Source: Sphingomonadales bacterium (GTDB taxonomy: Bacteria > Pseudomonadota > Alphaproteobacteria > Sphingomonadales > Sphingomonadaceae). Taken from it: DNA of 64,000 nucleotides. The stretch is taken from NCBI GenBank assembly GCA_016721875.1, contig JADKHG010000001.1:531815-595814 (forward strand), given 5' to 3'. The notes below the pieces were generated by a model. It was given only the letters and a program-made list of their open reading frames with translations. It had not been told where the DNA came from and searched no databases. Shown piece after piece: positions 41,882 through 49,697 of the stretch. The stretch's first letter is position 1; the number at the start of each line of letters is the position of its first letter. The translations under genes and the position numbers were made by a program.

Positions 41882-42589
41882 TCACCCAACCCGATAATCC
41901 GCCACTACCTCACCACACGCCCGCAATTCGTCCTCATGCCCGACTTCGCGCCATTCTTCGTTCAGCGCTTCGGCTTCCCATTGCTGCATCGCGGGGTGGG
42001 CGATGATGTGGTCGACCCATGCCTGCCCCGCGCCCACGTCCAGACCATAGGTTCGCGCGCGCCATGCCACGGGGGCGAAGAAGGCGTCAACGGCGGTGAG
42101 TTCTGCGCCGGCAAGGTAGGGCCCGCCGAAGCGCGACAGCCCCTCTTCCCACAATTCGCGTATGCGGGCGACATTGGCGATGAGCGCCGCTGACATCGGC
42201 TTTGGCTTGACCCGCACCCCGACATTCATCGTGCAGTCGTTGCGGAGTGCAGAAAAACCGCTGTGCATTTCCGACGCTGCGCATTGCGCCCAGGCGCGGG
42301 CATCGGGGTCGCTTGGCCAAACGCCATCGTGCCGGTCGGCCAGATAGAGCGCGATGCCCATGGAGTCATAAATCGTCCGCCTGCTTCGACCCGGCTCAGC
42401 ACAGGCTTCGTGCAATAGCACCGGCACTTGACCGGTTGGGGAGAAGGATCGGAATTCCTCATAATTGCTCGGCTTGGTAAAGGGTTCCAGCCGGTCGTCA
42501 AAGTCGATCCCTAACCCTTTCATCAACAGCCACGGGCGCAGGCTCCAGCTTGAATAGTTGCGGTTGGCGGTGATCAATATGTAGCTCAT
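41882..42589 (-). CDS. Glutathione S-transferase with a repeat-derived insertion
   Basis: A 235-aa cytosolic GST: thioredoxin-like N-terminal domain (ITANRNYSSWSLRPWLLM; glutathione-site cis-Pro in TGQVPVLL, about 53-60) and an all-helical C-terminal domain (about 100-225, with AGAELTAVDAFFAPVAWR). Between VPVLLHE and TIYDSMGIALYL lies the extra stretch ACAEPGRSR, encoded by a REP-like palindrome (42379-42406). In ordinary GSTs this turn is about ten residues shorter. The frame is kept, so the protein may still fold. Confidence 0.88.
   Translation of the reverse strand: MSYILITANRNYSSWSLRPWLLMKGLGIDFDDRLEPFTKPSNYEEFRSFSPTGQVPVLLHEACAEPGRSRRTIYDSMGIALYLADRHDGVWPSDPDARAWAQCAASEMHSGFSALRNDCTMNVGVRVKPKPMSAALIANVARIRELWEEGLSRFGGPYLAGAELTAVDAFFAPVAWRARTYGLDVGAGQAWVDHIIAHPAMQQWEAEALNEEWREVGHEDELRACGEVVADYRVG
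42379..42406. repeat. REP-like element inside the GST gene
   Basis: Read on the minus strand: GCCTGTGCTGAGCCGGGTCG followed by AAGCAGGC, which parallels the GTGCTGAGCCTGTCGAAGCA half of the intergenic repeats at 7375 and 14841. It is in frame with the coding sequence and accounts for the extra loop. Confidence 0.6.
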
Positions 42590-42595
42590 GGCGTC

Positions 42596-43870
42596 CTATG
42601 GTGTTGGCGTTGTTGTATCGGTGGGCGGTTCCGGTTCGGGCAAGGGAATTTCGCTCAAATCCATCCAGTTGCCGCCTGCCTGTTGGTGATAGCTGTCGAA
42701 CACCGCAAACGGAATGCGAAAGGGGATGCCCCAATTGCTGTTCCACATCGCCACCACCCCGGTGCGCGTTGCGGGGTCGAAGATCATCGTCGCGCGGTAT
42801 CCGGCAACCGCGCCCGAATGCCCCGACAAGACATGCCCGCCATAGATGAAGCTGCGCCAACCCAGACCATAGCCAGCGTCTGACAGTGCCTTGGCCAGAT
42901 CGCCGCTATACAGCCGGGGGGTGGCGACGCGCGGACCCTGCGCCAGTTGCAGCACCGACAGCGGCAGCACATCGGGCCGGTCTCCCATCGCGGCCTGCAT
43001 CCATTTGGCAAAATCGACGATGTTGCTCTCAATTCCCGCTGCGGCGGGAACGCGCCAATAGGCTTCCTTTACCGCGCGCACTTCCGTCAGATGATGCGGA
43101 TGTGCCCAGTCCTTCGCTCCGGTCAGCCCTTCCATGCCATAGGCTGCGCTCGCCATGCCGAGCGGGCGGAAAAAGCGTTCGCTAACGGCTTGTTCAAGCG
43201 GCGCACCTGCGGTCTCACCCAATATCTCGCTGGCCGCGTCAAAAGCAATATTCTGATAAGTGTGGCATGTGCCGGGAACGCACTGCAAAGGTGCTGCGGA
43301 CAGGCTGGCGCGCAGCACATCGGGGCTTTGTCCGTCCTCCAGTTTCTCGTCATAGGCGTTTTTGGTGAGGCCGGTCTGGTGCGATAGTAATTGTGCAAAG
43401 GTGAGCCGCGATTCTGCTCTGTTCGGCAGCCGCAACGAAGTATTCCAGCTCGCCACAGGGCGTTCCAGATCAAGCGCCCTTTCTTCAGACAGCGCCGCCG
43501 CCAGCAGGCCGGTTGCGGTCTTCGATACCGATGCCCAGCGGAACACCGTTTGCGGCGTAACCGGCGCGCCTGTCGAACGGTCGGTGACGCCATAGGTGCG
43601 GACAAAGCTGAGCTTCCCATCTTCGACAATCGCCACCGCAAGCCCCGCCATTTCCGGGCGCTGCATCAGTTTGACCAATTGCCGGTCGAGCGTGCGATAA
43701 TCGATCCGCCCGCGCCATTCATCGGCGGTGTCGGGCAGGCCGTCATCACCCTTCCCGGCAATGGCGGCAATGCTCGCCGCAGGGGACCGTCCGGCATAGA
43801 TTTGAAAGCCGAACCAGCCGGCCAGCGCAAGCGCGGCAAGGGCTAGCAATATCGTGGCAATGCGCAGCAT
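42596..43870 (-). CDS. Beta-lactamase-class serine hydrolase (class C-like), membrane-anchored
   Basis: A 424-aa protein: N-terminal signal/anchor (LLALAALALAGWFGFQIY), then a serine-type beta-lactamase/penicillin-binding-like domain with SxxK (SVSK, about residue 114), YxN-type motif (YQNIAFD, about 206) and HSG in place of KTG (SGHSGAVAGY, about 350). The C-terminus is a Pro/Thr-rich tail. The family covers esterases, DD-peptidases and beta-lactamases; the activity cannot be chosen. The stop lies 6 bp from the GST start. Confidence 0.88.
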   Translation of the reverse strand: MLRIATILLALAALALAGWFGFQIYAGRSPAASIAAIAGKGDDGLPDTADEWRGRIDYRTLDRQLVKLMQRPEMAGLAVAIVEDGKLSFVRTYGVTDRSTGAPVTPQTVFRWASVSKTATGLLAAALSEERALDLERPVASWNTSLRLPNRAESRLTFAQLLSHQTGLTKNAYDEKLEDGQSPDVLRASLSAAPLQCVPGTCHTYQNIAFDAASEILGETAGAPLEQAVSERFFRPLGMASAAYGMEGLTGAKDWAHPHHLTEVRAVKEAYWRVPAAAGIESNIVDFAKWMQAAMGDRPDVLPLSVLQLAQGPRVATPRLYSGDLAKALSDAGYGLGWRSFIYGGHVLSGHSGAVAGYRATMIFDPATRTGVVAMWNSNWGIPFRIPFAVFDSYHQQAGGNWMDLSEIPLPEPEPPTDTTTPTP

Positions 43871-43977
43871 CGTTCTGTTCAGACCCGTACCAATTTATGC
43901 GCGAGTGAATTGCCGCTGAGCCGGCGTGTGGACTTCGATAGGTCGATCATCAGTCGGCCATAGCGTGCAGCCTTCTA

Positions 43978-44724
43978 TCAGGCCAGCACCACTTCATCGG
44001 CGTCGGGCCAGCGCGCCATTCGCGGGGTTGCCGTGTTGACAAAAAGCGATGGTAACTTCGCCAGCATCAGCGATTTGTGGATCCAGAAATCGGTCATCCG
44101 CTCGCGCCATGTTGCGGTCAGTTTATCCTGTGCAACCAGCCAGCCATGATAGGGCATCCAGTGGCTGGGTTCGTCGCGTTCGATAATCTTGAATATCCTG
44201 ACCAGCGTCGGATCGGAGCGAACGATGCGGTTGCGCAGCAATATTTCGACCTGCTTCATGCCGCGTTGTTCGGTCAGCATGATCACGCGGCACAATTGTT
44301 CAAACAATTCCGGTCGGACGATGACTGCGTCGGTGTCCAGATCGTCGATGGTGCAGCCGAAAATCCGCTCGATAAAGCGATCAATATGGCCGCAGGTGCG
44401 ATCCACCGAGAGCGGCAATGTGCCGCGCAATTCATAATAGCGCTTGAACATCATATAATGTTTGCGCTCGTCGGCGCGGTGCTTCTGCACTTCGGCAATG
44501 AACGCGCTATTATCGGCACAACGCGCGCAAACCGCCTCCAGCACGCGGTCGAGGCTGGTGTAACCGCGATGCTCGTTATAGATATAGACCGACGCCAGCA
44601 CGTCGAGATAGCGCTGGCAAAAGGCCCGTTTCAGCCGATTCCACATAGGCCAGACTCCATCCGGAGTTGGAATGATAGCCGCTACCGGTGGATTCTGCAA
44701 AATTGCGCTATCGGTGATCGCCAA
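43978..44724 (-). CDS. Ferritin-like diiron protein, function unknown
   Basis: A 248-aa soluble helical protein. Two ExxH-type motifs at the right spacing for a ferritin-like four-helix diiron site: YNEHRGY (about 50) with HRADERKHYMMF (about 83-94), and LTEQRGMKQ (about 150) with IERDEPSHWMPYHGW (about 180-194). Relatives are usually called hypothetical or ferritin-like. The substrate may be oxygen-dependent oxidation; not assignable. Context gives no clue. Confidence 0.7.
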   Translation of the reverse strand: MAITDSAILQNPPVAAIIPTPDGVWPMWNRLKRAFCQRYLDVLASVYIYNEHRGYTSLDRVLEAVCARCADNSAFIAEVQKHRADERKHYMMFKRYYELRGTLPLSVDRTCGHIDRFIERIFGCTIDDLDTDAVIVRPELFEQLCRVIMLTEQRGMKQVEILLRNRIVRSDPTLVRIFKIIERDEPSHWMPYHGWLVAQDKLTATWRERMTDFWIHKSLMLAKLPSLFVNTATPRMARWPDADEVVLA

Positions 44725-44771
44725 TCGCGACGCTGGCCCCGTCGCTTTGCGGATGTGTCTCCGCCGCGCGA

Positions 44772-45236
44772 TTACAGTGCAGCCTCTATGGCTGACACCA
44801 GCACGGGGTTATCGGGTGTCATTGCCGGGGCAAAGCGGCCGATCACCTGCCCATCGCGTCCGATCAGGAATTTCTCGAAATTCCACAACACTTCAGGGTC
44901 ATCATTGGGGGTCATGCCAAAGCCGCGGAATCGCTCTTTCATGCCCTCGACATCGCCCTGTTTGGTCGGAACGGCAGCAATCAACTCGGCATAAAGTGGC
45001 TGCTTGCTCTCCCCTGTCACGTCCCCCTTGGCAAACATCGGGAAAGATACACCATAGTTGAGCGAACAGAATTCGGCGATTTCCTGGTTCGATCCCGGCT
45101 CTTGCGCGCCGAAATCATTGGCGGGAAAGCCCAGGACGACAAGGCCGTCATCCTTCTTCGCCTGATACAGATTCTCCAGCCCTTCATATTGCGGCGTCAG
45201 CCCGCATTTGGAGGCAACATTGACGATCAGCAACAC
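44772..45236 (-). CDS. Glutathione peroxidase (thioredoxin-type), 5' end damaged
   Basis: The 154-residue frame (GTG at 45236) contains the peroxidatic Cys in NVASKCGLTPQYEGL (about residue 11), GFPANDFGAQEPGSN (with the Gln) and the catalytic Trp in VLWNFEKFLIG. The first 20-25 residues of a normal enzyme are missing from this frame. Upstream, GATCCCGACTGGCAAACC would read DPDGKPATLADYAGK if the T at about 45273 were removed; further upstream the start itself is not recognisable. The gene has thus lost its 5' end by small indels, or the sequence is wrong here. Confidence 0.75.
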   Translation of the reverse strand: MLLIVNVASKCGLTPQYEGLENLYQAKKDDGLVVLGFPANDFGAQEPGSNQEIAEFCSLNYGVSFPMFAKGDVTGESKQPLYAELIAAVPTKQGDVEGMKERFRGFGMTPNDDPEVLWNFEKFLIGRDGQVIGRFAPAMTPDNPVLVSAIEAAL

Positions 45237-45239
45237 CTT

Positions 45240-45633
45240 GCCTGCATAGTCCGCAAGAGTGGCGGGTTTGCCAGTCGGGATCAGGGTAGGTCGGGCTCGA
45301 TCCTTTCAGGGGTGGGTGCGGCCATGGCGCCAGTGCCGATGGGGCAGGCCTAGGCAAAAACAGTGACGACCAGATGGCGAAACGTCGGCCGGGCGGCCGC
45401 CGCAGAAACAATGGTCATATCCCGCGCGCGATAGATCCCGAAATGCTCAGGCGGTCCAGAGTCGCGTGGCGCCTGCGAACGGGCGGCGGCGGGTCCTGCG
45501 GGCTCCTGCGCGTGCTGGCGGCCATTTCTCCGCGTCCGGCCGCGATGCAGCCGATGTGCAGCGAAGCCGCCACCGACAGCCAGCCGCCAACCACCAGCCA
45601 GCGGCTTCCCGCATTGGCCGGGACGTTAGACAA
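45240..45633 (-). pseudogene. Decayed small membrane-protein gene
   Basis: The N-terminal part (45633 down to about 45540) reads MSNVPANAGSRWLVVGGWLS followed by VAASLHIGCIAAG, a clean membrane segment. After that the frame turns into a basic, Pro-rich tail, but scattered pieces in other frames look like a continuation of one family: ISGIYRARDMTIV near 45450 and RFAIWSSLF near 45365, then traces of a C-terminal IGTWxAW. I recognise this as a small four-helix membrane family of unknown function, with several deletions and indels. The start overlaps the scoB stop. Confidence 0.45.
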
Positions 45634-46285
45634 TATAATGCGCTGTCGTCTTCGCCGCGATTTCTTCCGCCGTCACCCCGGGTGCCATTTCGATCAGCTT
45701 GAACGGTGAGACATGGTCGGGCCGCTGGAACACTGCCAGATCGGTTATGATCATATCGACCGAGTTCTTCCCCGTCAGCGGCAGGGTGCAGGATGGGATG
45801 AATTTGGGGTCGCCGTTCTTCGAGGTATGTTCCATCACCACGATTATCTTTTTGACGCCCGCGACCAGATCCATCGCGCCGCCCATGCCCTTGATCATCT
45901 TGCCCGGAATCATCCAGTTGGCGATATCGCCATTTTCGGCGACCTCCATCGCGCCGAGCACCGTTAGGTCGATATGTCCGCCGCGGATCATCGCGAAACT
46001 GGCAGCGCTGTCGAAATAGGCACTTTGCGGCAGTTCGCTGATCGTCTGCTTGCCCGCGTTGATCAGGTCGGCATCTTCTTCGCCCGCATAGGGAAAGGGA
46101 CCAATGCCCAGCATGCCATTTTCCGACTGCAGCGTAACCTCGACCCCGTCGGGGATATGGTTGGCAACCAGCGTCGGGATGCCGATGCCAAGGTTGACGT
46201 AGAAACCGTCCTGCAATTCCTTTGCCGCGCGCGCCGCCATTTCGTCGCGGGTCCAGCCTTTGGCGATGCCATCATGTGTTGTCAT
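45626..46285 (-). CDS. scoB: 3-oxoacid CoA-transferase subunit B
   Basis: Beta subunit of a succinyl-CoA:3-ketoacid CoA-transferase. It is 219 aa: WTRDEMAARAAKELQDGFYV, GIGIPTLVANHIP and the catalytic Glu in LQSENGMLGIGPFP (about 54), ending in TAEEIAAKTTA. The partner subunit A gene is at 48133-48839, separated by three tightly packed genes. The start overlaps the DUF5076 gene stop as ATGA. Confidence 0.94.
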   Translation of the reverse strand: MTTHDGIAKGWTRDEMAARAAKELQDGFYVNLGIGIPTLVANHIPDGVEVTLQSENGMLGIGPFPYAGEEDADLINAGKQTISELPQSAYFDSAASFAMIRGGHIDLTVLGAMEVAENGDIANWMIPGKMIKGMGGAMDLVAGVKKIIVVMEHTSKNGDPKFIPSCTLPLTGKNSVDMIITDLAVFQRPDHVSPFKLIEMAPGVTAEEIAAKTTAHYIV

Positions 46286-46599
46286 ATCAGTCCATCTTTG
46301 TCGGGAGTGGGAGAAACAAAATCGGTCGGGCGGGCGCGTTCGGCGTCGAGCCCCTGCCAGATGCGGTCGAGCGCCTGTGCCTCGGATATGCCGGTCGCCT
46401 TGGTCCAGGTCTTTGCCGCATGGCGAATGGCATCGACCAGCGCGACGCCAAAGGCCGCGGGGTCAGGGCCGACCGGAATGGGGTTGATGAAGCAGGTGAC
46501 CGGTCCATCCTGTTGCGCCCACATCCGCAGAAATTCGCGGCCATTGCCAATCAGCGCCGCATGCGGACGCAGGTCGATGGGGATCGGTTTGTCGCTCAT
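46282..46599 (-). CDS. DUF5076 domain protein
   Basis: A 105-aa soluble protein: NGREFLRMWAQQDGPVTCFI, then VALVDAIRHAAKTWTKATG, matching DUF5076. Function unknown. It overlaps the HAD-lipoprotein gene end (4 bp) and the scoB start (ATGA), so it is locked into the CoA-transferase operon. Confidence 0.78.
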   Translation of the reverse strand: MSDKPIPIDLRPHAALIGNGREFLRMWAQQDGPVTCFINPIPVGPDPAAFGVALVDAIRHAAKTWTKATGISEAQALDRIWQGLDAERARPTDFVSPTPDKDGLI

Positions 46600-47517
46600 T
46601 GCGGCTGCTCCATTTCGGACGATGTGTTGTCGGGACCCAGCGCGGCGACGGGATCGGGCACGCGAAACCAACCTTTATCCATGAACATGTCGAGCCGAAT
46701 GGCATAATCAGGGTCGCGCAAATAGTCGAACAATTCGTCAAAATCCGACTTGGTGTCGCCAGCAATTGCAACCACGCAATAGGTCCGTGCCAGATTCCAG
46801 CGCAGCTCCTGCTTGCGCATGCCACCCGGCTGAACCAGCAAGCGCACGTCGCGATCATCCAGCACCGGGGTGTCGCCAGCGCGCAGCCGCGCAAGTGCCT
46901 CTGCCGTCGCGGGGCCGCGCTGGTCGCCGATCCAGGCAATGGCAACGCCTGCTTCCCGCAACAAGCCGAGCGTTTCGGCGAAACCCGGCTCTGACGCGCC
47001 ATCGTTGGCCAGCGTCGCCGGATCAAGATCAATCACCACCGCAAAAGGGCCTGTCGGCACAATCGATGGTCTGTGGATTGGATAGCGACACGCGCTCGAC
47101 CAGCAGTGCTGAGCGGATCGGTTGTCCCTCGGTCCGGCGCTGCGCCTGCTCCAGTGCGAATCGCGCCATTGGCAAATAAGGATGCTTGATGCCCGACGCG
47201 TCGATGCGATCAAAGATCGAAAGGCCCGGATCAGCGGCATTTTCAGCAGTCTGGTTGGAGCCTTTCGCGGGGAATTCCACCGGAATCTGTTCAGGGTCAG
47301 CAGTGGCGGGCGGAAATTGGCCGGGTGGAAATTCAACCTGAACCTTCGGATTGCGGTCAAAATCCTCCTCCGCCGCGCGCGCGCGCTGCCGTGCTTTATC
47401 AACCTCTTTCTTCCCGATTATACCCGCCGCCGCAATCGGCAACACCGCAGCGACGCAGCCTTGCAACAGCAGCGATGCAGTAAAGGCCCCCAACATTGCA
47501 GTACTGCGAACTCGCAT
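46596..47517 (-). pseudogene. HAD-superfamily (acid phosphatase-like) lipoprotein with a one-base frameshift
   Basis: The N-terminal frame (from 47517) has a lipobox (ASLLLQGC, Cys about residue 21), then a Pro-rich linker and helical part (about 162 codons in all). The HAD domain continues in another frame from about 47050: VVIDLDPATLAND, then IAWIGDQRGPATAEALARL and a C-terminal CVVAIAGDTKSDFDELFDYL. At 47043-47046 the minus strand has TTTT where TTT would restore the frame (RPFAVVIDLD). It is an indel in a homopolymer: decay or sequencing error. Confidence 0.8.
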
Positions 47518-47518
47518 A

Positions 47519-48133
47519 TCAGGGCCCAGTCGTTATCGTCGGACGCTGGTCGGGAGCGATCCGTTGTTCGGCGCATGCAAGCATGATGTGGGCTGGATTG
47601 TCGAGATTATAGCCGTCAGCAATGCCAAGCGCCTTTGCGATGTCGGCTTTCGGCAAAACGATATTTGCTGATTCGCCTTCAACCGAATTCATTTTTGCAG
47701 TTTGCGTGAGAAATGCAGAACGCATTTCGCTTTCGGCTTCTGCAACAATTTCTGCACCGTCTCTTCGAACTTGATCGAGTATCCGGGCTTTGTAAATCTG
47801 CATCGGTCCGACCCAGAGGGACAGGATTTTCATCTCATTGAGCCTATCCGCTGGCACATGGTGTTTGACGCTTTTCACGGTGATCGGGACAAGACGTTCG
47901 CGATGGCGTGCAGCAATCAACGTCCGGCTCTCGGCCAAGGCTGTGCAAGCAGATGCGAATCCCACCCTTTTCATCTCCGCGCGCATTTTCGGATCATGCG
48001 TGATGGTTTCGCTGAGCCAGACGCCCAACGGGTTTTCTTGCCGAACAAACGCCGCCAATGCCTCGTCGGTTACCGGAGCCGGTGCGGCGATCACGCCAAG
48101 CTGCAGAAACAGTGCGAGGCTCACCGACTGCAT
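47519..48133 (-). CDS. Secreted protein of unknown function within the CoA-transferase operon
   Basis: A 204-aa protein with a signal peptide (SVSLALFLQLGVIAAPA) and no recognised domain. It has a single strong feature: long amphipathic helices in the second half (ARILDQVRRDGAEIVAEAE). The start overlaps the scoA stop, and its own stop is 2 bp from the start of the HAD-lipoprotein gene, so it is co-transcribed. Probably periplasmic. Confidence 0.6.
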   Translation of the reverse strand: MQSVSLALFLQLGVIAAPAPVTDEALAAFVRQENPLGVWLSETITHDPKMRAEMKRVGFASACTALAESRTLIAARHRERLVPITVKSVKHHVPADRLNEMKILSLWVGPMQIYKARILDQVRRDGAEIVAEAESEMRSAFLTQTAKMNSVEGESANIVLPKADIAKALGIADGYNLDNPAHIMLACAEQRIAPDQRPTITTGP

Positions 48134-48839
48134 CACGCGGCCTCGCGTTCTCTCAAGGTGCGGAATTCGATCTTCTTGTCATAAGGCGCGCCGATGATCA
48201 TGCGCTGCACATAGACGCCGGGCAAGTGGATGCTGTCGGGGTCAAGGCTACCAACCGGCACCACTTCCTCAACCTCGACCACGCAGATCTTGCCACAAGT
48301 AGCGGCGGGCTGGTTGAAATTGCGTGCGGTCTTGCGGAAGACCAGATTGCCGCTTTCGTCGGCCTTCCATGCCTTGACCAGCGCCAGATCGGCAAAGATT
48401 CCGCGTTCGAGGATATAGTCCTCACCATCGAAAACCTTGACCTCCTTGCCCTCAGCAACCTGCGTGCCGACGCCGGTTTTGGTGTAAAAACCGGGAATAC
48501 CCGCCCCGCCCGCGCGCATCCGTTCAGCGAGCGTGCCTTGCGGGCAGAATTCGACTTCCAGCTCGCCCGCCAGATATTGCCGTTCAAATTCCTTATTCTC
48601 GCCGACATAGGAGGAGATCATTTTTGTCACCTGTTTGGTGCGCAGCAGCTTGCCAATGCCTTCATTGTCGATGCCGGCATTGTTCGAAGCAAAGGTCAGG
48701 TTCTTCACCCCGCTATCGCGCACCGCGTCGAGCAGCCTTTCAGGCAGGCCGCACAGGCCGAAACCGCCCGAGGCAATCAGCATGCCATCGCGCAATATGC
48801 CGTCAAGCGCGGCAGTGGCATTGGGAAAGAGTTTTTCAT
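48133..48839 (-). CDS. scoA: 3-oxoacid CoA-transferase subunit A, start displaced by a possible indel
   Basis: Alpha subunit partner of scoB. From KLFPNATAALDGILRDGMLI onward the protein is canonical: ASGGFGLCGLPERLLDAV (CoA-site Gly-rich), TFASNNAGIDNEG, AGGAGIPGFYTKTGVGT, and the C-terminal VYVQRMIIG. The only suitable ATG (48837-48839) is one base out of frame: minus strand ATGAAAAACTC would need six A to give MKKLFPN. The in-frame alternative start upstream reads into the neighbouring gene and is not protein-like. Indel in an A run at 48832-48836. Confidence 0.88.
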
Positions 48840-48922
48840 GTGGAAGGCACCTTGTCACAGGTTGGGAGATCGCCCCGCGATTAGCGCCAAGATGCCGAGA
48901 CTTCAAGCGATGCGAGGGTTGC

Positions 48923-49576
48923 CTACAGCGCAAACTCCATTCCCAACAAAGCACCCAGTTCCGCCAACGCCTGTTCGCCGCTGCTCACCTTGATCGCCGC
49001 CATCCCCATGGCGGCTGCCGGTTTGCAGTTAATGCCGAGATCGTCGAGATAGATGCAGGCTTCGGGCGGAACCGAGAGCGCCTCGCACATCATCGCGTAA
49101 ATGCGCGGGTCGGGTTTGCGGATGCCCGCCTTTGAGCTTTCGACTACATGGTCGAAACGCGCAAATATGTCGGCCAGCAATGCTGCCTTTTCGGCGCTCC
49201 CGGCCATTCCTGCACCCTTTCCCGCAGGCACATTGTTGGTGATGCAACCAAGACCGAAGCCTTCTTCTTTCAACCGATCCAACGCTGTAACCATTGCGGG
49301 GCGGACATCGCCTGACAGGCAGGCCAGCACCGATGCGCCGTCGAGGCTATGCCCCAATGCTTCTGCCTCGGCCGCGAACAACGCGTCAAAGGCAGTTCCG
49401 TTGATCTCCGCCCGTTCAAACTTGGCCCAGGCATTGCTGTCGGGATTGCTGGCATTGACCTGCCGGACGAAATTGTGCGGCAACCCGCGTTCGGCCTCCA
49501 TCCGGTTGAAGGCGTCAAAAGGCGAAGAGGTAATGACCCCGCCAAAATCGAAAATGATATGAGTGATTTCCGCCAT
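48923..49576 (-). CDS. HAD-IA family hydrolase (ACAD10/EphN-like)
   Basis: A 217-aa HAD hydrolase: motif I IIFDFGGVITS (nucleophile Asp about residue 10, but DFGGV and not DxDGT), motif II LGCITNNVPAG, Lys in KAGIRKPDPRIYAM and motif IV YLDDLGINCKPA. The C-terminal end resembles the phosphatase domain of ACAD10. The phosphate substrate is unknown. It lies 84 bp upstream of scoA on the same strand. Confidence 0.88.
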   Translation of the reverse strand: MAEITHIIFDFGGVITSSPFDAFNRMEAERGLPHNFVRQVNASNPDSNAWAKFERAEINGTAFDALFAAEAEALGHSLDGASVLACLSGDVRPAMVTALDRLKEEGFGLGCITNNVPAGKGAGMAGSAEKAALLADIFARFDHVVESSKAGIRKPDPRIYAMMCEALSVPPEACIYLDDLGINCKPAAAMGMAAIKVSSGEQALAELGALLGMEFAL

Positions 49577-49697
49577 GACACATTAAGAGCCGAGAATCGG
49601 AAGTTCGTCAAACCTACTCGTTGATTGGTCGCAAAAATCTTGTCGTCAATCTCCTTAGAAGTAGGGCGATAGAGGTGTTATTGCGGGGAGAAATTCG

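Noticed and set aside
45374..45709. Plus-strand open frame in the scoB-gpx gap
   Set aside because: Arg/Pro-rich composition, antisense to the decayed membrane-protein gene and running into scoB; no start signal.
48840..48954. In-frame N-terminal extension of scoA
   Set aside because: The added residues (WEWSLRCRQPSHRLKSRH) are not protein-like for the family and overlap the end of the HAD gene; a one-base indel near the canonical MKKLFPN start explains it better.
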